Shown: positions 34,427 through 44,139, numbered from the stretch's first letter. The stretch is DNA of 64,000 nucleotides from an uncultured Alphaproteobacteria bacterium (GCA_951812805.1 CATOSZ010000006.1:1-64000); one strand, 5' to 3'. Program-made: numbers and translations. The notes: generated by a model from the letters alone, not told the origin.

Positions 34427-35778
34427 GGTCGGAACAAAGCGCCGTCGCGGCGACGGAAGACTGCCTGGAGACGATCGAGCGGCTGAACCCGACGCTGAAC
34501 GCCTACATCACGGTGATGGCGGAGCAGGCGCTGGAAGAGGCGGCGGCGGTCGACCGCCGGCTGGCGGCGGGCGACTGGCCCGGCGTGCTGGCCGGCATGC
34601 CGCTGTCGATCAAGGACTGCATCGACGTCGCCGGCGTGCCCTGCACCAACGGCACGCTGTTCCACAAGGACTATGTGCCGAACGCCGATGCGCCGATCGT
34701 CGCCGCGCTGCGCCGGGCCGGCGGCGTCGTCCTCGGCAAGACCAACCTGCATGAATTCTGCTACGGCTCGACCTCGCAGAACCCGCATTTCGGGCCGGTC
34801 CGCAACGCCTGGGACACCGGCCGGATCCCGAGCGGCTCCAGCGGCGGGGCGGGCTCGGCGCTCGCCGCGCGGATGTGCGTCGGTGCCGTCGGCTCGGATA
34901 CCGGCGGCTCGGTCCGCACGCCGGCCGCCGTCAACGGCGTCTCCGCGCTGCGCCCGACGCTCGGCGCGATCCCGATGAGCGGCTCGAAAACCCATCTCTC
35001 GCCGGCGATCGACACGACGGGCCCGATGGCGCGCAGCGTCACCGACCTCGCCCGGATGTTCACGGTGATGGCGTTCTACGACGACGAGGACCCGTCCTCG
35101 GTCCCCCACCAATGGCCGGAGATCCTGGCCCGCCTGGGCGACCCCATCGCGGGCGTGCGCATCGGCCTGCCACGCGACTTCTTCCTGGAGGACCTGGCGC
35201 CCGGGTTCGGCGCGGCGGTGGAGGCAGGCGCGGACGTCCTGCGCGGCCTCGGCGCGGAGATCGTCGAGATCCGCCTCGAGGGTGCGGCGGAGGCGCAGCA
35301 ACGGGTCATGCCCATGGTCTGGGCCGACCTCTACGACTATCACCGCGAGCGGGTCGAGAGCCGGAGCGAACTGTTCGGCGAGGACGTGCTGAACCGCATC
35401 CTGCTGGGCCGCGACGTCACCGGCGCCGACTATGCCGCCGCGTTGCGCTGGCGCGAGGGCTGGAACCGCACGGTCAACCGCCAGCTGGCCGAGGTCGACG
35501 CCATTCTAACTCCGACAACGCCGGTCCCGGCGCCCGAGATCGCCGATGCCGCCGACATGCTGGCGACGACGCACCACCTGACCCGCTTCACCTTCCCCTT
35601 CTCCTGGGTCGGCGTGCCGGGCCTGGCGATCCCTTGCGGCTTCACCGCCGACGGCCTGCCGATCGGCATGATGCTGCACGGCCGTCACTGGGAAGAGGGA
35701 TTGCTGCTGCGCATCGGTGCCGCTTACCAGCGCGCCACCGACTGGCACCGCCACCGCCCGCCGATCCTCGACGCCTGA
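34423..35778 (+). CDS. Amidase-signature family amidase
   Basis: A 451-residue amidase with the Ser-cisSer-Lys triad visible: K64 in PLSIKDCIDVAG, cis-Ser S140 in SGSSGGAGS and nucleophile S163 in SDTGGSVRTPAA. It is similar in length to GatA-type proteins but has no gatB/gatC neighbours, so it is more likely a general amide hydrolase. It overlaps the sulfotransferase gene by four bases and ends four bases before the convergent MFS gene. Confidence 0.88.
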   Translation: MRSEQSAVAATEDCLETIERLNPTLNAYITVMAEQALEEAAAVDRRLAAGDWPGVLAGMPLSIKDCIDVAGVPCTNGTLFHKDYVPNADAPIVAALRRAGGVVLGKTNLHEFCYGSTSQNPHFGPVRNAWDTGRIPSGSSGGAGSALAARMCVGAVGSDTGGSVRTPAAVNGVSALRPTLGAIPMSGSKTHLSPAIDTTGPMARSVTDLARMFTVMAFYDDEDPSSVPHQWPEILARLGDPIAGVRIGLPRDFFLEDLAPGFGAAVEAGADVLRGLGAEIVEIRLEGAAEAQQRVMPMVWADLYDYHRERVESRSELFGEDVLNRILLGRDVTGADYAAALRWREGWNRTVNRQLAEVDAILTPTTPVPAPEIADAADMLATTHHLTRFTFPFSWVGVPGLAIPCGFTADGLPIGMMLHGRHWEEGLLLRIGAAYQRATDWHRHRPPILDA

Positions 35779-35781
35779 CCG

Positions 35782-37332
35782 TCAGGGCGGTGTCGACTTC
35801 GGCATTCGAACCAGCAGCAGCATCGGCAGGGCGGCGAAGCCGGTGAAGGCGATCAGGTGGAAGGCGTTGAGATAGCCGATCATCGCCGCCTGCCGGGCCG
35901 TCTCCGAGCTGATGGCGGCCAGGCCGGAGACGCTGGAGATGTCCCAGGCGCCCAGCACCCATTCGAAGCGCAGCCCTTCCTTGTAGGGGGTGACCTGCTC
36001 GACCAGGGTGGCGTAGTTCGCCTGGCTCGAGCGGATGACCAGGGCGACGCAGATCGAGATGTAGATGCTCGCCCCCATGTTGCGCATCAGGTGGAAGATC
36101 GCCGTGCCCTCCGATAGATAGCGCGGGTTCAGGGTGGCGAAGGTGATGACGGTGAGCGGCACCCAGGTCATGCCGACGCCGAAGCCCTGCAGCGTGCTGG
36201 TCCAGGCGATGTCGAAGATCGTCAGGTTGATGTCGAGCTGGGCGACCGCGAGGCTGGAGAGCGCCTGTGAGCCGAAGCCGACGGTGAGCGCCAGGCGCGG
36301 GTCGATGCGGGTGAGCCAGACGGCGAGGAAGAAGCTCGCCAGGTTGCCGATGCCGCGGGTCGCCAGCAGCCAGCCGATGATGGAATCGGGGAAATCGCGC
36401 AGGTCCTGCAGCAACGGGGGAAACAGCACCATCGGCGTGAAGTTCAGCATGCCGAAGACCAGGGCCATCACCATGCCGAGCGCGAAGTTGCGGTCGAGCA
36501 GCAGGCGCGGATTGAGGAAGGGCCGGTCCGAGGACAGGCTGTGCACCGCGAAGAGGTAGAAGGCCGTGACCGCCACCGCGCCCTCGGCGAGGATCTCGGC
36601 CGATTCGAACCAGTCCTGCCGCTCGCCCCGGTCGAGCATCAGCTGCAACGCGGTGATCGCCACCGAGAGGGTGAGAAAGCCGGTCCAGTCGAGCCGGCTG
36701 GACTTGTCGTTGGCGCTTGCCCGGATGGTGAAGAAGGCGCCGACGAAGGCCAGCAGGCCGACCGGGCCCAGCATGTAGAAGACCCAGCGCCAGCTCAGCG
36801 CCTCGGCGATATAGCCACCGACCGTCGGGCCGATGATCGGGCCGATGACCACGCCGACACCCCAGAGCGCGGTGACCAGGCCATGCTGGCGGCGCGGAAA
36901 GGTGTCGAGGATGATCGCCTGGCTGAGCGGCACGAGCGGCGCACCGAAGAAGCCCTGGGCGATCCGATAAACCACCAGGACTTCCAGGCTCGGCGCGGTG
37001 CCGCAGGCGATCGAGGCCCCGGTAAAACCGAGTATCGACCACAGCATCAGCCGGCGGCGGCCGAGCCGGCCGGTCAGCCAGCCGGTCATCGGTGTCGCTA
37101 CCGCCGTCGCCACCAGGTTGAAGGTGACGACCCAGGCGATCTGGTCCTGCGTCGCCGACAGCGTGCCCTGCATCTGCGGCAGCACAACGTTGGCGATCGT
37201 CACCGTCGTCGCATAGAGCATGGTCGCCCCCGACGCGGTGATCAGGATCATGATGCTTAGAAAGGCGCTCGACTCCGCCACTCGGGTCCTGCCATTTGGA
37301 TTGCTGTCGCGCCGGGTGCGCGGGACCCGCAT
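35782..37332 (-). CDS. MDR-type MFS efflux transporter (DHA2/EmrB family)
   Basis: A 516-residue inner-membrane exporter with about 14 transmembrane segments. DHA2 marks include TTVTIANVVLPQMQGTLSATQDQIAWVVTFNLVATAVATPMTGWL and the motif-C stretch GVGVVIGPIIGPTVGGYIAE. ATG 37332 was chosen because the sequence upstream in frame runs into IS21 end sequence at about 37442. No EmrA-like partner is adjacent. The IS21 insertion lies 110 bp upstream and may have altered its promoter. Confidence 0.88.
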   Translation of the reverse strand: MRVPRTRRDSNPNGRTRVAESSAFLSIMILITASGATMLYATTVTIANVVLPQMQGTLSATQDQIAWVVTFNLVATAVATPMTGWLTGRLGRRRLMLWSILGFTGASIACGTAPSLEVLVVYRIAQGFFGAPLVPLSQAIILDTFPRRQHGLVTALWGVGVVIGPIIGPTVGGYIAEALSWRWVFYMLGPVGLLAFVGAFFTIRASANDKSSRLDWTGFLTLSVAITALQLMLDRGERQDWFESAEILAEGAVAVTAFYLFAVHSLSSDRPFLNPRLLLDRNFALGMVMALVFGMLNFTPMVLFPPLLQDLRDFPDSIIGWLLATRGIGNLASFFLAVWLTRIDPRLALTVGFGSQALSSLAVAQLDINLTIFDIAWTSTLQGFGVGMTWVPLTVITFATLNPRYLSEGTAIFHLMRNMGASIYISICVALVIRSSQANYATLVEQVTPYKEGLRFEWVLGAWDISSVSGLAAISSETARQAAMIGYLNAFHLIAFTGFAALPMLLLVRMPKSTPP

Positions 37333-37557
37333 GCTAGCCGATTCCGCGCAATCGCGAAGTGCGTTAGATTCACCGTGGAAATCAAGCGGGGCGGCGGCGC
37401 GGCGGATGAGCGAACGGATCGACTTCACGCCCCCCGAGGCGTGTGAATCGGCATGCAAAACTGACCCACTTTGGTGGGTTATGAGCGGTAAGAATTGACC
37501 CACCTGGAACGCTAGCATCCGCACGGAACAGTGCGGAGGAAAGAGCAGGTGGTATTG

Positions 37558-39057
37558 ATGGAAAGCGTATTGAAGATCCGACGTTGGATATTACGGGAGG
37601 GTCGGAGTATCCGATCTGTATCTCGTCAGACTGGTTTGTCGCGGAACACGATTAAGAAGTATCTGAAGGACGGCGATCCACCGAGCTATCAGCGGCGCGT
37701 TTCACCCGTCCGGCGTAAGCTTAGCGATGGCTTCGCCAGCCGGCTTCGGGCGCTCTTTGAGCAGGACCTGGGGCGCCCGCGCCGTGAGCGCCGGACGGCC
37801 AAGAAGCTTTATGAGCAGCTTGTGTCGGAAGGCTATAGCGGATCCTACTCGACGGTTCAGAGGTTTGTCCGCGACCTGAAGCGTTCTGGCGCCGGATCGG
37901 GGGATGCGTTCATTCCGTTGCACTTTACGGCAGGTGACGCGCTCCAGTTTGACTGGAGCACGGAATACGCTGTCCTGGGCGGTGTCGAGCAGAAGGTAAA
38001 GGTTGCCCACTTCCGCCTATGTCATAGCCGCAAGCCCTTTGTTGTTGCCTATCCCAGCGAATCTCAGGAGATGGTGCTGGACGCCTTTGCACGGGCGATG
38101 TCTTTCTATGGCGGCGTACCGCGCCGGGTGATCATCGACAACCCCAAGACGATGGTAACCTATGTTTCGCGCTCTAAGGACCGTGTGTTCCATCCGCGCT
38201 TTCTGGCGTTGATGAACCACTATGTGATGGAACCGGTTGCTTGCACACCCGCGGCGGGGTGGGAGAAGGGTCAGATTGAGAACCAGGTTGGGTTCCTGCG
38301 GGGACAGCTGTTTGCGCCCAAGCCCGCCTTTGACGATCTGGATGCGCTGAACGGCTGGTTGCGTCTGCGCTGCGAGGAATTGGCGAATCGCGCCCACCCC
38401 GAACAATCGGATCGCAAGATCTCGGACGTGTTCGCAGACGAGTGCGCCGAACTGCGTCCCCTGGGCCGGGCTTTTGACGGCTATGTTGAGAAGGCCGCTC
38501 GTGTCCGCTCTACCTGTCTGGTCCAATATGCCACCAATCGCTATAGCGTCCCCTCCCGGTTCGCCGGGGAGCTTGTCTCTCTGCGCGCCTATGCGGACCG
38601 GATCGTGGTTGTGTCAGGGCAGAATGTGATTGCCGAGCACAAGCGCCGCTTTACCCGCAACGCCAGCTATTTCGAGCCCTGGCATTACCTGCCCCTACTC
38701 GACCGCAAGCCCGGCGCGCTGAGAGATGGCGCGCCCTTTGTGGGTTGGCAATTGCCTGAGGCGATGCACCGGGTCAGGGCGCATTACATGGCCGGCAAAG
38801 GCGGGGACCGGGAGTTTGTCGATCTGCTCCTGCTGGCCCAGGATCACGGGATCGAGGTGGTCGAGATAGCCTGTGAACTGGCCGTGGAGCAGAACACGCT
38901 GCGCCTTCCGGCCATCATCAATCTGATCAACCAACTGGTGGAGCCGGTCATCGCGCCATGGGGCGAGAGCCACGCCTATCCGCAACTGACCTTGCGGCCC
39001 GAAGCGGACTGCAAGCGCTATGAGACGCTGTGCGTTGCCGGGGAGGCCGTCGCATGA
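37558..39057 (+). CDS. istA: IS21-family transposase IstA
   Basis: A 499-residue integrase-core transposase. It has an N-terminal HTH (GRSIRSVSRQTGLSRNTIKKYL), an rve domain with DALQFDWSTEYAV (first Asp), VPRRVIIDNPKTMV (second Asp) and a Glu in AAGWEKGQIENQVGFLRGQ, and a C-terminal Mu-type beta-barrel (YATNRYSVPSRFAG). ATG 37558 follows a purine-rich AGGTGG; a GTG at 37531 is an alternative. It overlaps istB by four bases, the normal IS21 arrangement. Confidence 0.93.
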   Translation: MESVLKIRRWILREGRSIRSVSRQTGLSRNTIKKYLKDGDPPSYQRRVSPVRRKLSDGFASRLRALFEQDLGRPRRERRTAKKLYEQLVSEGYSGSYSTVQRFVRDLKRSGAGSGDAFIPLHFTAGDALQFDWSTEYAVLGGVEQKVKVAHFRLCHSRKPFVVAYPSESQEMVLDAFARAMSFYGGVPRRVIIDNPKTMVTYVSRSKDRVFHPRFLALMNHYVMEPVACTPAAGWEKGQIENQVGFLRGQLFAPKPAFDDLDALNGWLRLRCEELANRAHPEQSDRKISDVFADECAELRPLGRAFDGYVEKAARVRSTCLVQYATNRYSVPSRFAGELVSLRAYADRIVVVSGQNVIAEHKRRFTRNASYFEPWHYLPLLDRKPGALRDGAPFVGWQLPEAMHRVRAHYMAGKGGDREFVDLLLLAQDHGIEVVEIACELAVEQNTLRLPAIINLINQLVEPVIAPWGESHAYPQLTLRPEADCKRYETLCVAGEAVA

Positions 39058-39276
39058 AAGCTTTGATAGACCAACTGATCGCCCTGAGGCTGTATGGAAT
39101 GGCGGCTTGCGCCGAAGCTTTGCTGGCCGCGCGCAAGCCGCCAAGTCTGACCACTGCGATAAAGCAACTGATCGACGCCGAGACTGTAGAGCGCCGGGTG
39201 CGCTCTATCCAGCACCAAATGCGGGCCTCGAAGTTCCCCCACCATAAGGACTTCGCCACTTTCGATTACGGCCTAG

Positions 39277-40820
39277 CAGCCTGTCGGACTCGGGCATGCA
39301 AGGATTGGTAAGATTGGCTTGGCGGGCGTCGATGTCATGGATTTACCCCCATGAAGTTGCGAACGCGGGTTGGCCCGCCCGTTCAGGCGTGGCTGAGGAC
39401 GAACATCCGCTTGATGTTCCAGGAGAGCGTGGCCAAGGTCCATTCCCCCTTCGCCTTGTCGAGGCCGCGCAGGCTGAACTGACGCAAGCCCATCACCGAT
39501 TTGATGATGCCGAACACCGGCTCCGGCGTCTGCTTGCGAAGCGCGTAGAGCGCCCGGCCCTCGGGTGTGGCCAGGCGATGGCACATCGCCTCGAGCGGCG
39601 TCGGATCCTCGGGCGCTGGCGGCGCCTCGGCGAAGCGGTCCCGCCAGGAAAGATGGTGGTGCTCCCGGCCGAGCGCGATCAGCGGCGCGATCTCCGCTTC
39701 CCCGCAGGCCTCGACGTTGGCCTGGCTGAAGTAGCCGCTGTCCGCCAACAGGGTCTCGACCTCGCCAAGCCCGTCCGGCAGGCCGGCGAGTGCTTCGAGC
39801 GTCGGTTCGATCTGCTGCTTGTCGTTCGCCGCCTGCACCACGTCGGCGCTGACCACCAGCAGGCTGCCGGCGGCCACCGCAGCCTGGGCGTTGTAGCACT
39901 GCTCGAAGCCGCCGCCGGCCACCGGCATGATGCGCGAGTCCGGGTCCGTCAGGTTGACCTGGTCCTTCGCCCGTGGCCCCGGCTCCGGCGGCTTCGGTGG
40001 CCGCCCGCCCGGCTTGCGGCCGGTCCGCGTTTCCTTCGCCTCGCGGGCTGCCAGCTTCTCTTCGTACTCCGCCTGCTCCCGCGCATGACGCTCGGCCGCC
40101 CGCGCCTCGATCTCCGCCTTCGCCGCGGCGATCGCCGCCAGCCGGTCCTCGCGCCGTGCCAGCTCCTCCGGCACGCTCATGCCGTCGGGAACCTCGGACC
40201 GGTCCGCCGCTTCCGCCAACGCCATCAACTCCGCCACCTCGGCCCGCAGCCGGGCTTCGATCTCGCCCGCACGCTGCCACGACAGGGCGCTGTGCCGGCT
40301 CGCGTCGGCATGGATCTTCGTCCCGTCCAGCGCCACCGTGCCCAGTTGCAGCATGCCGGCCTGCCGCGCCAGCAGCAGAACCTGCACGAACAGCCCCTCG
40401 ATCAGCGGCAGGAAGCGACGGCGGAACGTGGCGATCGTGTCGTGGTCGGGGTGGTCGTTTGCCGCGATGAAGCGGAAGGCCACCGAATCATAGCTCGCCC
40501 GCTCCAGCTTCCGGCTGGAATGCACCCCCGTCGCGTAGCCGTAGATCAGCAGGCCCAGCAGGACGCTCGGGTGATGCGCCGCCGAGCCCGAACCACGATA
40601 GGCCTTCACGAACGCAGAGAGATCCAGCTGCTCCAGCACATCGACCACGAAGCGCGCCAGATGACGATCAGGCAGCCATTCGTCCACCGAAGGCGGCAGA
40701 AGATAGCTGGTCTCCCGGTCAACCTGTCGAAAGTTGCTCATCACAAAATCACCGCGCAGGAGAGAATCAGACCGTGACAGTGAATCTCATCTCGAAACTC
40801 GGCTCAAGTCCGACAGGCTG
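39277..40820 (-). mobile_element. IS1182-family insertion sequence, copy 3 (nested in IS21)
   Basis: A 1544-bp copy with CTAG at 39273-39276 and 40821-40824, inside istB. Same orientation and sequence as copies 1 and 2. Confidence 0.95.
39383..40741 (-). CDS. IS1182-family transposase (copy 3)
   Basis: Identical 452-residue DDE transposase (D139, D334, E407). Intact. Confidence 0.93.
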   Translation of the reverse strand: MSNFRQVDRETSYLLPPSVDEWLPDRHLARFVVDVLEQLDLSAFVKAYRGSGSAAHHPSVLLGLLIYGYATGVHSSRKLERASYDSVAFRFIAANDHPDHDTIATFRRRFLPLIEGLFVQVLLLARQAGMLQLGTVALDGTKIHADASRHSALSWQRAGEIEARLRAEVAELMALAEAADRSEVPDGMSVPEELARREDRLAAIAAAKAEIEARAAERHAREQAEYEEKLAAREAKETRTGRKPGGRPPKPPEPGPRAKDQVNLTDPDSRIMPVAGGGFEQCYNAQAAVAAGSLLVVSADVVQAANDKQQIEPTLEALAGLPDGLGEVETLLADSGYFSQANVEACGEAEIAPLIALGREHHHLSWRDRFAEAPPAPEDPTPLEAMCHRLATPEGRALYALRKQTPEPVFGIIKSVMGLRQFSLRGLDKAKGEWTLATLSWNIKRMFVLSHA

Positions 40821-41346
40821 CTAGCCGCCGTCACCCAAGCGCAAATCGACCCCTTCTGCTCAGGGCAGTTCACCCAGGAGGCCCACAACCTCATTCTGGT
40901 GGGCGGAACCGGTACGGGCAAAACCCACATCGCCATTGCTCTGGGGACGCTGTTGATCAATCAGGGAAAGAAGGTCCGTTTCTTCAACGCCGTCGATCTG
41001 ATCAATGCGCTGATCAAGGAACAGGCCGAAGGCAACGCCGGCAAGATCATCCGGCAACTGACGGCCATGGATTGCGTCATCATCGACGAACTGGGCTATA
41101 TCCCATTCCCCAAATCCGGCGGTGCGCTCTTGTTCCACCTGATCAGCAAACTCTATGAGAAGACCAGCGTCATCATCACCACCAATCTGGAGTTCGGGGA
41201 ATGGGTCTCCGTCTTCGGAGATGCAAAAATGACAACCGCGTTGCTGGATCGTGTAACGCATCACTGCGCAATCATCGAAACAGGCAACATGTCTTACCGC
41301 TTCGCACAAAGCAAACAGCGACGACAAAAGTAGCCGCCCTGTAAGC

Positions 41347-41398
41347 AAAGCCCCAGGCTGATCCGCTATATGGAGCCAATCAGCCTGGGGGCTTTCAT
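41347..41398 (+). terminator. Hairpin downstream of istB
   Basis: CCCCAGGCTGAT at 41351-41362 pairs exactly with 41379-41390 (16-base loop), and AAAG/CTTT extends the stem past one bulged G. Only a short T-run follows, so it may terminate transcription weakly or protect the message end. Confidence 0.6.
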
Positions 41399-41490
41399 CG
41401 CAAAGGCGGGCAAATCAAAACGGGTCCTGTACAGATTGTTCTGCAAAAGGGGTTTCGTAGCTGGGGCACAAGTCCGGGCCGATGGGGTGG

Positions 41491-41619
41491 ATGAGCTGCC
41501 TCCGGCTGGTCCGGGCTCTCGCGATCGAAATCCATGAGGACTGGCTGGATGCCAACCGCTAGCTCAACATGATCCATCTCAAGGAGAGCAAAAGCGAACG
41601 CATCCAGAAAGCCGCCTGA
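41491..41619 (+). pseudogene. Decayed transposase C-terminus (IS256/mutator-like)
   Basis: The frame reads LVRALAIEIHEDWLDANR, then a TAG stop, then LNMIHLKESKSERIQKAA and TGA. This looks like the C-terminus of an IS256-type transposase, where a Tyr would precede LNM; here the Tyr codon appears mutated to TAG. No upstream part of the gene remains. It lies within the IS21 tail. Family assignment is from memory of the motif and is tentative. Confidence 0.45.
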
Positions 41620-41627
41620 CGGCGGCT

Positions 41628-41677
41628 CGGCATGCCTGGCGCTCCGAGCAATCGAAATCTCCGCGCCAGGCATGCCG
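41628..41677. repeat. Perfect 15-bp inverted repeat in the IS21 tail
   Basis: CGGCATGCCTGGCGC at 41628-41642 and its exact complement at 41663-41677 with a 20-bp spacer. It would form a strong hairpin. No T-run follows. Confidence 0.7.
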
Positions 41678-41788
41678 GTGGCCCTCATCGGCAGCCATGA
41701 CAAACTTGCAGAACAGTCTGGACACTACTTCAAAAGCTCATTGCCACTTCAAGAACCCCACCTGATCCCCACGTTCCGCCGCCGGCCC

Positions 41789-41895
41789 GGTTGTCCCGGT
41801 GGGCCCACAGGCCCCTCCCACGCGGCTTCGCTCCGCGTAACGCAAAGCGCTACACGAAGCCGCGCGGGGCCCTCCCGTGGACTACCGGGACAACC
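41789..41895. repeat. Large nested palindrome
   Basis: Outer arms GGTTGTCCCGGT (41789-41800) and its complement (41884-41895) are perfect over 12 bp. Inner arms CGCGGCTTCG (41821-41830) and its complement (41855-41864) are perfect over 10 bp. A self-complementary GTGGGCCCAC sits between them on the left. A run of ten G follows at 41909-41918. The 107-bp unit could fold as a branched RNA or DNA structure. Confidence 0.7.
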
Positions 41896-42047
41896 TCCGT
41901 CGAAGCAAGGGGGGGGGGTCAATTTTGCACGCCGATAGGGGGTCAGAATTAAATGCTGATTGACACACCTGGGAACGGCAAAACACCCTGGACATCTGAC
42001 GTGCGAGACCGCATACCGAACAACGCTCCTAGCGGTGGAGAAGAAGC

Positions 42048-42998
42048 ATGGCGATGAACAATGTGACGATCTTCGGCGGCTCCGGCTTCGTCGGCCGTCA
42101 CCTGGTCAAACGACTGGCCGAGAAGGGCGTTCGCGTCCGCGTCGCGGTCCGCGATCCCGAGGCGGCCGCCTTCCTCCAGCCGATGGGCGGGGTCGGGCAG
42201 ATCGCCGCCATGCGGGTCAACATCCGCGATCCCGAAGGCGTGCGCCGGGCGGTGCGAGGGGCCGACGCCGTGGTGAACGCGGTCGGCATCCTCTATCCCT
42301 TCGGTGCGCAGAAGTTCGAGGCCATCCACCACCAAGGCGCGCACACCATCGCGGAGGCGACGCGCGCCGAGGGGGTCGCCCGTTTCGTCCATGTCTCCTC
42401 GATCGGTGCCGATGCCGACAGCAGCTCGACCTATGCGGCGAGCAAGGGGCGCGGCGAGCGGGCCGTAGCGGCGATCGATGCGGCGGCAACCATCGTTCGG
42501 CCCTCGGTGATCTTCGGCCCCGAGGACGGCTTCTTCAATCGCTTCGGCGCCATGGCGCGGCTGATGCCGGCCCTGCCGCTGCCGGGCGGCGGCCACAACC
42601 GTTTCCAGCCGGTCTATGTCGGTGACGTCGCCCAGGCGATCGTCCACATCCTGGAGGACGGCGCCACCAGCGGTCTCAGCTACGACCTCGGCGGCCCCCG
42701 GGTGCACACCTTCAAGGAATTGATGCAGCTCGTGCTCGAGGTGACGGGGCGCCGGCGGCTGTTGCTGCCCATCCCGCTCGAGGTCTTGAAGTTCAAGGCG
42801 ACGTTCCTTCAGCTTTTGCCCGTCCCGCCGCTGACCCGCGATCAGGTCGAGCTGATGAAGTACGACAACGTCTGCGAAGAGGGTGCGCCGGGCCTCGCCG
42901 ATCTCGGCGTTGAACCGACGCCGGCCGAGGCGGTGCTGGAAAGCTATATGTACCGCTATCGCCGTTCCGGCAAACTGACGCCCTCGCGCTTCGCTTGA
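42048..42998 (+). CDS. NDUFA9-like atypical SDR NAD(P)-binding protein
   Basis: A 316-residue protein of the extended/atypical SDR group that includes the complex I accessory subunit NDUFA9. The motif VTIFGGSGFVGRHLVKRLAEKG opens the Rossmann fold; VHVSSIGADADSSSTYAASKGRGE holds the degraded Tyr-x-x-x-Lys site (Y-A-A-S-K) and TIVRPSVIFGPEDGFFNRF follows, all typical of NDUFA9 homologues. GGTGGAGAAG precedes the ATG. Alphaproteobacterial homologues may help complex I or ubiquinone-linked metabolism; a free reductase role is not excluded. Confidence 0.87.
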   Translation: MAMNNVTIFGGSGFVGRHLVKRLAEKGVRVRVAVRDPEAAAFLQPMGGVGQIAAMRVNIRDPEGVRRAVRGADAVVNAVGILYPFGAQKFEAIHHQGAHTIAEATRAEGVARFVHVSSIGADADSSSTYAASKGRGERAVAAIDAAATIVRPSVIFGPEDGFFNRFGAMARLMPALPLPGGGHNRFQPVYVGDVAQAIVHILEDGATSGLSYDLGGPRVHTFKELMQLVLEVTGRRRLLLPIPLEVLKFKATFLQLLPVPPLTRDQVELMKYDNVCEEGAPGLADLGVEPTPAEAVLESYMYRYRRSGKLTPSRFA

Positions 42999-43007
42999 GG
43001 CCTCCGC

Positions 43008-44075
43008 CTACATCAGATCGGCGAGGCGCTCCGGTACATCGGCGGCGAAAGCGCGCATTGAGGCCTCCGCGTCTTCGACGCCGATCTGGAAGAAATTGAC
43101 CTGGAAGCTGGCGATCTCGAAGCCGCCGACCGAGGCGTGATAGGCCCGAGCGCTTTCGGCGATATCGTCGGGCGTGCCGACCCAGGCCGCGCCCTTTTCC
43201 ACCTGGCTTTCGAAGGTTTCGGCATCGAGAGAGGCAATGATCTCGGCGTAGCCCGGATAGTCGGCTGAATTCTCGCCATCGAGCCAATGGCGGGCGCCGT
43301 CGACCAGGCGTTTTAGATAGGCTTCCAGGTTCGGCCTGGCGATTTCCGCCGCGCGCTCACGGTCGTGGTCGCAGAACATGTGGAACGCCAACATGACCCG
43401 GCCCTCGCCCGGGTGGCCGCCCGCGCGCCAGGCTTCGCGGTAGGTCTCGATCAATCCGGCCATGGCACCGCCCGCCATCGGGATCGCCATGACGCCGTGC
43501 CCGTTCCGGCCGGCCCATTCGAAGGAGGCGGGCGTCGCCAATGCCGCGACCCAGAACGGCGGGCGCGGGCGTTGCGTCGGGCGGGGCAGCGAGGTGATGT
43601 CGGCAAAGGCGTGAAACTCGCCCCGATGGCTCGCCACCTCGTCTTCCAGCAGGCGGCGAACCTGCTCCACCCCCTCGCCGTAGCGGGCGCGGCTTTCGTC
43701 GAGGGAGACGCCGAAGGCGGCGAATTCGTGCGGCAGGAACGCGCGGGCGAAGCCGGCCTCCAGCCGGCCGCCGGAGATGGCGTCCAGCATGGCGAGTTCG
43801 CCCGCCACCTTCAGCGGATTGTTGAAGGCCGGCAGCACGGCGCCGGTCACCAGGCGCGCGCGCTGCGTGCGCATCGCGGCGGCGGCGAGAAAGACCACCG
43901 GATTGGGGCTGTAGCCGCCATAGGGGTGGAAATAATGTTCCACCGTGCGCACGCTGGTGAAGCCCAGCTCGTCGGCGAGGCCGACCAGATGCAAAGCTTC
44001 TCCCCAGTAGTCGGCGGCGGATTTCTCCGCCGGGCCGACACAGGGAAAGAACTGAATGCCGAACTCCATGGCCAT
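43008..44075 (-). CDS. LLM-class flavin-dependent oxidoreductase
   Basis: A 355-residue luciferase-like monooxygenase fold protein. Motifs include VRTVEHYFHPYGGYSPNPVVFLAAAAMRTQRARLVTGAVLPAFNNPLKVAGELAMLDAISGGRLEAGFARAF (shared by family members; here described by parts VEHYF, NPLKVAGE, GGRLEAGF) and RPPFWVAALA. It would use FMNH2 or F420H2 and oxygen on an unknown substrate. It converges with the NDUFA9-like gene and is followed upstream by the TetR gene on the same strand (64 bp). Confidence 0.85.
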   Translation of the reverse strand: MAMEFGIQFFPCVGPAEKSAADYWGEALHLVGLADELGFTSVRTVEHYFHPYGGYSPNPVVFLAAAAMRTQRARLVTGAVLPAFNNPLKVAGELAMLDAISGGRLEAGFARAFLPHEFAAFGVSLDESRARYGEGVEQVRRLLEDEVASHRGEFHAFADITSLPRPTQRPRPPFWVAALATPASFEWAGRNGHGVMAIPMAGGAMAGLIETYREAWRAGGHPGEGRVMLAFHMFCDHDRERAAEIARPNLEAYLKRLVDGARHWLDGENSADYPGYAEIIASLDAETFESQVEKGAAWVGTPDDIAESARAYHASVGGFEIASFQVNFFQIGVEDAEASMRAFAADVPERLADLM

Positions 44076-44139
44076 GGACGTGCCCCTCTCGATCTCGAAG
44101 GCGGCGGATTATGCACGGGGTCGCCCGCGCGGCAATGCT

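Larger units (their letters stand above)
39054..41333 (+). pseudogene. istB: istB, split by IS1182 copy 3
   Basis: The IS21 helper ATPase. The 5' part 39054-39276 encodes LIDQLIALRLYGMAACAEALLAARKP and continues to FDYGL. The 3' part 40825-41333 resumes with AAVTQAQID and holds the Walker [10 protein letters not shown] and Walker [12 protein letters not shown]. Removing 1544 bp of IS plus one CTAG copy gives 732 bp, a normal 243-residue IstB in one frame. Without removing the CTAG the frame fails. The IS21 is therefore probably immobile unless helped in trans. Confidence 0.93.
37442..41965 (+). mobile_element. IS21-family insertion sequence, interrupted by IS1182 copy 3
   Basis: It carries istA and istB in the usual order. 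Ends are similar: TGTGAATCGGCAT at 37442-37454 and the complement of 41953-41965 (11 of 13). Both ends hold two inner TGACCC repeats (left at 37462 and 37496; right near 41919 and 41941), as IS21 elements do. Without the nested IS it would be about 2976 bp, longer than usual because 630 bp of hairpin-rich tail separate istB from the right end. No matching target duplication was found, so the boundaries are approximate. Confidence 0.8.

Noticed and set aside
34423-35778. GatA subunit of glutamyl-tRNA amidotransferase
   Set aside because: The amidase signature fits, but gatB and gatC are absent and the partner gene is a sulfotransferase, so a general amidase is more likely.
41789-41895. Integron attC site
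   Set aside because: The arms do not carry the GTTRRRY / RYYYAAC end boxes and there is no integrase gene nearby.
37430-41975. Target-site duplication for the IS21 element
   Set aside because: Flanks AGGCG on the left and CACCT on the right do not match at any nearby offset, so no duplication is claimed.
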